Assembly (NCBI RefSeq): GCF_021390335.1
Contig: NZ_JAJUXK010000002.1
Coordinates: forward strand, 358,345 to 422,344
Reading direction: 5' to 3'
DNA from: Dyadobacter sp. CY343
Lineage (GTDB): Bacteria > Bacteroidota > Bacteroidia > Cytophagales > Spirosomataceae
DNA: 64,000 nucleotides
The notes below the pieces were generated by a model. It was not told the DNA's origin, did no database searches, and worked only from the letters and a program-made list of their open reading frames with translations. The position numbers and the translations under genes are program-made. The stretch's first letter is position 1; each line of letters opens with the position of its first letter. Below, piece by piece: positions 59,230 through 64,000 of this stretch.

Positions 59230-60683
59230 TTTGTTTGCGTGGTTTGGTTAGTAGAATTAGTTGAAGCCGCCTGCTTAGAAAGTTCAGCCTTCAATTCATC
59301 AATCTGATTTTGCAGGGTTTTGTAGCCTAGAAGTTCCTTCTGCAACGCAGCAAATTCCTCATCTTTTGCCTTCAAAGCTTTGACAGATTCGATCAGGTGT
59401 GGGATTAAGCCGATGTAGTTAACTGATTTGAAACCTTTTTCATTTGTAGTGACCAGCTCAGGGAAATATTCCTCCACATCCTGTGCAATGAGCCCGGTTT
59501 GCAGTAATTGCGTTTTGGTTGTATCCTTCCAGAAGTAGTGTTGACCTTGTAGATTGTCGATTTTGAACAGACTGTTAGACAACGGTGCGAAGTCACGTTT
59601 TAGCCTACGGTCAGAGTCATGCAGAATATTAGTGAGGAAACCCTCGCCTCCACTATTAACCCAAAATTTCCAACCTCCTCCTATAAAGAAGCCTACTTCT
59701 GTGTTATTCTTCATTCCGATGAATGCTGCTTTGTCAGTGACTTCACCGTCTAAAAATAAACCAGCCGTCCCGCTATTACTATTTTTTATTCTCATACGCC
59801 CACCCAAGTCGAGAAGATGCTCGGGTTCGAGTGTATTACTTCCAACTCCAACATTGCCATTTTTCAAAATTGTAAGTGCATTCTTGCGATTGTTGCTAGA
59901 AGATCCATTTCCGACTTGAAGCAAGCGTTGATTATCTAAATTGTCTCCAACCGGCAATGAGATATCATTATAGTTGCCGAGCACAGTTCCATTTGCAATG
60001 CGAGCCACGGCGCCGGTTCCTATTGCGACAGAGCCCGATCCCGGAGAAATGCTGCCTATTCCTAAACCGATTGACCCTTCACCAAATGAGTCTTCATTTA
60101 TAATACCCGTTCCTACTTTGAAAGCATTCTTCCGAGGATACCAAACAAAATTCGGAGCATTCTCATCGGCTGTGAAGAATGAAGCGGGGAGTTCCTTTCC
60201 AGATCCTAGTTGTCCTACTTGTGCGATCGGGTCGAGATTGGGCAGTTTGTTTGCTACAAGGGCAAAGGGCACACTTAATAATTTAGTTGTCCCAAAATCT
60301 ACATCATTACCATTAAACTTTAGGCCAATGTGAAATTCTCCTTTGGCTAAGACCTCGGCATTGAGGTCACCAAAGAGAGCTCCGGATAGCGTTAATACAA
60401 ACACACCCGCCGAATTGGTAGTGACTAATACTTGATCCACAGCAAAGGCAGCAGCATCGTTTTCTTTATATAATGATGCTTCTACTAAAATGTCAGTATT
60501 TGCCATAACCTTCCCACTAGCATCCCGTGCTACCCCCTGAAACGTAAAAGCATTCGGCGCCTGCGCAAAAGTGCTAAAAGTCCCCAACAGAAAGGCCGCA
60601 ACCGCAAAGGCAAGCTCTCTTCGCCAGAATCTTTTTTCAAAAAGAAATTTGATCATCCTGAGTGATAATAATGTGTTTTTCAT
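59226..60683 (-). CDS. Tail-fiber/S74 chaperone-domain protein (paralog 1)
   Basis: A 485-residue exported protein with a signal peptide ending near TFSTFAQAPN (about 41). The N-terminal region (NAFTFQGVARDASGKVMANTDILVE..., about 44-150) is the shared beta domain of the array. The middle is a repetitive collagen/head-domain-like Gly-rich part (SIGLGIGSISPGSGSVAIGTGAVA). The C-terminal intramolecular chaperone has SDRRLKRDFAPLSN with Ser357 at the expected autocleavage site, then a helix and coiled coil ending SKQAAS. The fold trims itself after trimerisation in phage tail spikes; here it may trimerise an adhesin. It overlaps the T9SS gene (ATGA). It is more diverged from the other copies. 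Confidence 0.85.
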   Translation of the reverse strand: MKNTLLSLRMIKFLFEKRFWRRELAFAVAAFLLGTFSTFAQAPNAFTFQGVARDASGKVMANTDILVEASLYKENDAAAFAVDQVLVTTNSAGVFVLTLSGALFGDLNAEVLAKGEFHIGLKFNGNDVDFGTTKLLSVPFALVANKLPNLDPIAQVGQLGSGKELPASFFTADENAPNFVWYPRKNAFKVGTGIINEDSFGEGSIGLGIGSISPGSGSVAIGTGAVARIANGTVLGNYNDISLPVGDNLDNQRLLQVGNGSSSNNRKNALTILKNGNVGVGSNTLEPEHLLDLGGRMRIKNSNSGTAGLFLDGEVTDKAAFIGMKNNTEVGFFIGGGWKFWVNSGGEGFLTNILHDSDRRLKRDFAPLSNSLFKIDNLQGQHYFWKDTTKTQLLQTGLIAQDVEEYFPELVTTNEKGFKSVNYIGLIPHLIESVKALKAKDEEFAALQKELLGYKTLQNQIDELKAELSKQAASTNSTNQTTQTK

Positions 60684-60783
60684 AATTGTTACTGGTTGTT
60701 ATTTATGGTTTGTTTATAATAGAGAAGCACTTTTGATGTTCGTTACGGGGAGCAGCATGCGCTAACGGTAACGTATATATTCT

Positions 60784-62229
60784 TCATTTTGAAAGGTTGT
60801 TTGAGTTGCTACTTGTTGCAGTTTTCATCGTATTCAGCTCGGCTCGGAGTTCGTGCATTTCTTTTTCCATTTGCTTCATGGTTTCCATTCCCTTCTGCAA
60901 AGTGCCAATCACCTCCGTCTGCGATTTCAATGTTTTGACAGACTCAATCAAATGCGGGATCAGGCCGATGTAGTTGACTGCTTTGAAACCCTTATCGTCC
61001 GTGGTGACGAGCTCAGGGAAGTATTGCTCCACTTCCTGGGCGATCAGCCCCGTTTGCAGCTCCTGACTTTTGGTAGTGTCTTTCCAGAAATAATGCTGGC
61101 CGGTAATGTTGGTTAATTTGGAAAGGCTGTTTGCAACAGGAGAGAAGTTGCGTTTCAAGCGCCGGTCAGAGGTTTGGATGATATTGCCGTTTAGGAATCC
61201 ATTTCCTTGTTCATTTACCCAGAAGCGCCAGTCTCCTCCTATAAAGAAACCCACGTCTCCATTGTTTCTCATTCCCACAAACCCAGCCTCAATGCCATTA
61301 GAATCATCAAAATGAATTCCTGCAGTTCTCGCATTATACTTTACTCTTATTCGACCACCAACATCCAGAAGATATTTAGGATTAAGTACGTTTGTTCCTA
61401 TAACTATTTTTCCATCACCCATCATCGTAAGTGCATTGCTTCGCTTATCATCTGCGGTGCCGTTGCCGATTTGCAGGAGTCTATCATCTTGATGCCCTTC
61501 AAAATTTACCTCAGGTACGTTGTTATATCTTCCCAATACCGTTCCTCCTTCGACATTTGCGAAAGCATTGACACCTATAGCGATAGCTTTTTTAGCCCTT
61601 GCAGTACTGGAATTCCCTAATGCCACAGAATGTTCTCCCAAAGAAATTTCACCTCCAACGCCAGTTCCAACTTTAAAGGCGTCTTTCTTGGGATACCAAA
61701 TCAGGTTTGGCCCATCTGAAAAAGCAGTGATTGGTTGACCCAATCCGAATACACCTTTTTGATTGATAGGGTCCAGGTCGGGCAATTTGTTTGCTAGCAA
61801 GGCATAAGGAACACTCAGTATTTGTGTAGTTCCAAGATCAATATAATCTGCAGGGTTATTCCCTCCCGAGGGATCGATATTGATGCTCAGGAAGTAGGGA
61901 CCCTGACTCCAGTCAATGGCGGCAAAATCTCCACTAAGGGGATTTCCTATCTTAATTGTGAATACACCGACGCTATTAGTGGTGGCTTCATGGACTTGTT
62001 CATACACCACATCTGGATTTGGAGTTGAATTTATCTTAGTAATCAGACTAACACTCCCATTCGCAATCACCTTCCCCGCCGCATCCCTAGCCACCCCCTG
62101 AAAGCTAAACTGATTCGGCGCTTGTGCTTGTACATTAAAAGAGAGTAAATACGCCAGGCAGAGCATGCAGCATATTTTACAGTGGAATTTGGATGGCGTT
62201 TTTCGCATAAACTTGTATTGATCTTTCAT
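60784..62229 (-). CDS. Tail-fiber/S74 chaperone-domain protein (paralog 2)
   Basis: A 481-residue secreted protein (signal peptide ending near FNVQAQAPN, about 36). The beta domain (QFSFQGVARDAAGKVIANGSVSLITK...) and the Gly-rich middle (EHSVALGNSSTARAKKAIAIGVNAFANVEGGTVLG) resemble paralogs 1 and 3. The S74 chaperone has SDRRLKRNFSPVANSL (Ser354) and ends with MKQMEKEMHELRAELNTMKTA. Its DNA at 60944-61071 differs at only 3 of 128 positions from paralog 3. It overlaps paralog 3 at its start (ATGA at 62226-62229). A 100-bp gap separates it from paralog 1. Confidence 0.88.
   Translation of the reverse strand: MKDQYKFMRKTPSKFHCKICCMLCLAYLLSFNVQAQAPNQFSFQGVARDAAGKVIANGSVSLITKINSTPNPDVVYEQVHEATTNSVGVFTIKIGNPLSGDFAAIDWSQGPYFLSINIDPSGGNNPADYIDLGTTQILSVPYALLANKLPDLDPINQKGVFGLGQPITAFSDGPNLIWYPKKDAFKVGTGVGGEISLGEHSVALGNSSTARAKKAIAIGVNAFANVEGGTVLGRYNNVPEVNFEGHQDDRLLQIGNGTADDKRSNALTMMGDGKIVIGTNVLNPKYLLDVGGRIRVKYNARTAGIHFDDSNGIEAGFVGMRNNGDVGFFIGGDWRFWVNEQGNGFLNGNIIQTSDRRLKRNFSPVANSLSKLTNITGQHYFWKDTTKSQELQTGLIAQEVEQYFPELVTTDDKGFKAVNYIGLIPHLIESVKTLKSQTEVIGTLQKGMETMKQMEKEMHELRAELNTMKTATSSNSNNLSK
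60944..61071 (-). repeat. S74-coding repeat, copy in paralog 2
   Basis: 128 bp matching the copies at 62407-62534 and 63873-64000 with 3 substitutions (at 60946, 61009 and 61066). It encodes the segment of the chaperone around QTGLIAQEVEQYFPE. Confidence 0.92.
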
Positions 62230-63719
62230 TTGGTTTGTTGGTTTGAGTTGTTGGCGGCTTTGATGTTGCTTAGTTCCGAGCGGAGTTCGCGGAGCAGACT
62301 TGCTTTTATTTCATCGCGCATTTGCGTTTCCCGGGCTGTGACACTTTCCAGCTTCTTTTCCAGCGCGCCAATCACCTCCGTCTGCGCTTTCAAAGTTTTC
62401 ACAGATTCGATCAAATGCGGGATCAGGCCGATGTAGTTGACTGCTTTGAAACCCTTATCGTCCGTGGTGACCAGCTCAGGGAAGTATTGCTCCACTTCCT
62501 GGGCGATCAGCCCCGTTTGCAGCTCCTGGCTTTTAGCATTGTCTTTCCAGAAATAATGCTGGCCAGTAAGGTGGGTTAATTTGGAAAGGCTGTTTGCAAC
62601 AGGGGAGAAGTTATGTTTCAAGCGGCGGTCGGAAGTTTGGATAATGTTGCCTTTCAGAAATCCGTCACCATCTGCATTTACCCAGAACTGCCACTTACCT
62701 CCAATGAAAAGGCCAACCTGTTCGTCGGTTTTCATCCCAACAAAGCCGCTCTCAACATTGGCTGAGTTATTGAAGTAAATTCCTGCGGTTTCTCCATTAT
62801 GCTTGATCCGTGCTCTGCCGCCAATATCGAGGAGATATTTTGGGTTAAGAACATTGTTTCCAATGCCGATTTTTCCATCACCCATCATTGTGAGTGCATT
62901 GTTGCGGTTATCATCAGATGTTCCATTCCCAATTTGCAGTAGTCGGTCATCTTGGTTTCCCTCGAAATCAATCAATGGTATGTTGTTGTAACTTCCTAGC
63001 ACTGTTCCGCCCTCAACGTTTGCAATAGTTCCGAGACCTAATGCGGTAGATTTATTAGCAGATGCAATACTGAAATTTCCTAGTGCAACTGAGTGTTCAC
63101 CGAAAGAATTTTCATTAGTTACTCCGGTTCCTACTTTGAACGCGTCTTTCCTTGGATACCACGTCAATCTTGGACTGGTGGAAAAATTATCAAGAGTCTT
63201 CCCTTCTCCAAAAACTCCAACCTGGGAAATAGGGTCCATCTCTGGAAGTTTGTTCGCCATTAGGGCGTACGGGACACTTACTAATTGTGTAAACCCAAGG
63301 TCGACATAATCACCAAGGTTATTTCCTCCCGAAGGATCTATGAAGATCTGCAAATAATATGGGCCTTTATCCCAATCTATGCTCGCTAAATTTGCGCCAG
63401 TGCTGCCAATGTGGATAGAGAATACTCCTATTTCGTTTGTTGTCGCTTCAAGAATTTCTTCAAATAATGCTCCGGCATTAGGAACCGGATTGGGGTCTGG
63501 GCTTGGACTTGTAGTTGATTTTACCATAACCCAAAGTGTCACATTCCCATTTGCAATCACCTTCCCCGCCGCATCCCGCGCTACACCTTGAAAACTAAAC
63601 TGATTAGGCGCCTGCGCCTGAACGTTGGGCGCGATCAGGCTCACAAGACATAGCAGGCAGCATATTTTCCATTGAAGCTTGAATAGCATCTTTCGCATAA
63701 ACGTGTATTGATTTTTCAT
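62226..63719 (-). CDS. Tail-fiber/S74 chaperone-domain protein (paralog 3)
   Basis: A 497-residue secreted protein (signal peptide ending near APNVQAQAPN, about 36). The beta domain (QFSFQGVARDAAGKVIANGNVTLWVMVKST) is followed by a Gly-rich repeat middle (EHSVALGNFSIASANKSTALGLGTIANVEGG) and the S74 domain with SDRRLKHNFSPVANSL (Ser363). The C-terminal coiled coil ends SNIKAANNSNQQTK. Overlaps of 4 bp at both ends (start 63716-63719, stop 62226-62229) tie it to its neighbours for coupled translation. The genes lack a T9SS tail, so export may rely on another partner. Confidence 0.88.
   Translation of the reverse strand: MKNQYTFMRKMLFKLQWKICCLLCLVSLIAPNVQAQAPNQFSFQGVARDAAGKVIANGNVTLWVMVKSTTSPSPDPNPVPNAGALFEEILEATTNEIGVFSIHIGSTGANLASIDWDKGPYYLQIFIDPSGGNNLGDYVDLGFTQLVSVPYALMANKLPEMDPISQVGVFGEGKTLDNFSTSPRLTWYPRKDAFKVGTGVTNENSFGEHSVALGNFSIASANKSTALGLGTIANVEGGTVLGSYNNIPLIDFEGNQDDRLLQIGNGTSDDNRNNALTMMGDGKIGIGNNVLNPKYLLDIGGRARIKHNGETAGIYFNNSANVESGFVGMKTDEQVGLFIGGKWQFWVNADGDGFLKGNIIQTSDRRLKHNFSPVANSLSKLTHLTGQHYFWKDNAKSQELQTGLIAQEVEQYFPELVTTDDKGFKAVNYIGLIPHLIESVKTLKAQTEVIGALEKKLESVTARETQMRDEIKASLLRELRSELSNIKAANNSNQQTK
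62407..62534 (-). repeat. S74-coding repeat, copy in paralog 3
   Basis: 128 bp identical to 63873-64000, letter for letter, while flanking sequence differs. This level of identity between paralogs suggests recent duplication or gene conversion. Confidence 0.95.
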
Positions 63720-64000
63720 TTCGATTGTTGGTTTGAGTTGTTGGCGGCTTTGATGTTGCTGAGTTCTGATCTTAGATCGCGGATTATGTTGGCTACTTCT
63801 TTTTGCATCTGGTCTTCTCTTGCTGTGATAGTTTCCAGCTTCTTTTCCAGCACGCCAATCAATTTCACAGACTCGATCAAATGCGGGATCAGGCCGATGT
63901 AGTTGACTGCTTTGAAACCCTTATCGTCCGTGGTGACCAGCTCAGGGAAGTATTGCTCCACTTCCTGGGCGATCAGCCCCGTTTGCAGCTCCTGGCTTTT
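63716..64000 (-). CDS. Tail-fiber/S74 chaperone-domain protein (paralog 4, partial)
   Basis: The C-terminal end of a fourth array member, cut by the right edge of the window. The visible 94 residues include KSQELQTGLIAQEVEQYFPE and the C-terminal coiled coil (EKKLETITAREDQMQKEV...), ending SNSNQQSK-like (NNSNQQSK). Its stop overlaps the start of paralog 3 (63716-63719). The upstream part, with the beta and Gly-rich domains, lies beyond the window, so further copies may follow. Confidence 0.85.
   Translation of the reverse strand, partial: KSQELQTGLIAQEVEQYFPELVTTDDKGFKAVNYIGLIPHLIESVKLIGVLEKKLETITAREDQMQKEVANIIRDLRSELSNIKAANNSNQQSK
63873..64000 (-). repeat. S74-coding repeat, copy in paralog 4
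   Basis: 128 bp identical to 62407-62534; the match reaches the window edge, so the true repeat is longer. Confidence 0.95.

Noticed and set aside
60741..60783. Short inverted repeat (CGTTAC...GTAACG) between S74 paralogs 1 and 2
   Set aside because: Only a 6-bp stem with a 31-nt loop and no T run, so too weak to call a terminator.
58534..64000. Prophage tail module
   Set aside because: The S74 domain also occurs in phage fibers, but every copy has a Sec-type signal peptide, the last gene has a T9SS tail, and no capsid, portal, terminase or lysis gene is present.

Overview
The window looks like a chromosomal segment of a Bacteroidota bacterium of the Cytophagales, most likely Dyadobacter or a close relative (inference from gene content, not a database match). 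Supporting signs are two proteins with type IX secretion (T9SS) C-terminal tails, an OMP_b-brl_3 type TonB-dependent receptor, a planctomycete-type PSD1/DUF1501 pair, a DUF4199 protein, a bacillithiol-type YtxJ protein, and several promoters of the Bacteroidota form TTG-N16-18-TAnnTTTG. I see no rRNA, tRNA, CRISPR array, insertion sequence or prophage.

Layout. 1-5.7 kb: the two halves of a 5'-nucleotidase-type phosphoesterase, then a Na+/H+ antiporter, a cytochrome P450, Dps, a SYLF protein and a KTSC protein. 5.7-13.4 kb: a minus-strand operon of PSD1 cytochrome, DUF1501, esterase and GMC oxidoreductase. 13.5-19.9 kb: a zinc metallopeptidase, DUF4287, a single-domain response regulator, a DeoR regulator, a membrane histidine kinase and a TonB-family barrel. 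20-25 kb: a SelA-like PLP protein, YtxJ, a Tat-exported aminotransferase and a candidate toxin-antitoxin pair. 25-31 kb: a secreted SGNH esterase, an MhqO/MhqD-like quinone-detoxification pair, a Crp/Fnr regulator, a DUF2383 protein, a lipoprotein and CinA. 31-39 kb: a GH13 glucosidase, an MBL hydrolase, a response regulator, DNA ligase D and a DUF72 protein. 39.5-42.9 kb: a three-gene signalling/redox unit (cNMP-binding histidine kinase, response regulator fused to a thioredoxin-reductase-like flavoprotein, UBP zinc finger). 42.9-44.6 kb: an AraC regulator and an SDR.

44.8-55.8 kb is a potassium-uptake region: a response regulator, a sigma-54-type regulator, a 27-residue hydrophobic peptide, kdpF, kdpA, kdpB, an opposite-strand VapBC-type toxin-antitoxin pair, kdpC, a porin-like barrel, a kinase-less KdpD and a HAMP/PAS histidine kinase. 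KdpF and the 27-residue peptide are too short for usual gene finding and were read directly from the DNA. 55.8-58.5 kb holds a CocE/NonD hydrolase and a DUF4199 protein.

58.5-64 kb is a minus-strand array of at least four paralogous 'tail fiber domain' (peptidase S74 chaperone) proteins followed by a T9SS-tailed protein. The S74-encoding DNA is nearly identical between copies, and the array runs off the right edge of the window.

The best leads for something under-described are the kinase/redox/UBP trio, the S74 array, the toxin-antitoxin pair splitting the kdp operon, and the GMC oxidoreductase with a Cys triad like that of the [3Fe-4S] glucose dehydrogenases, encoded beside a haem-binding PSD1 protein.
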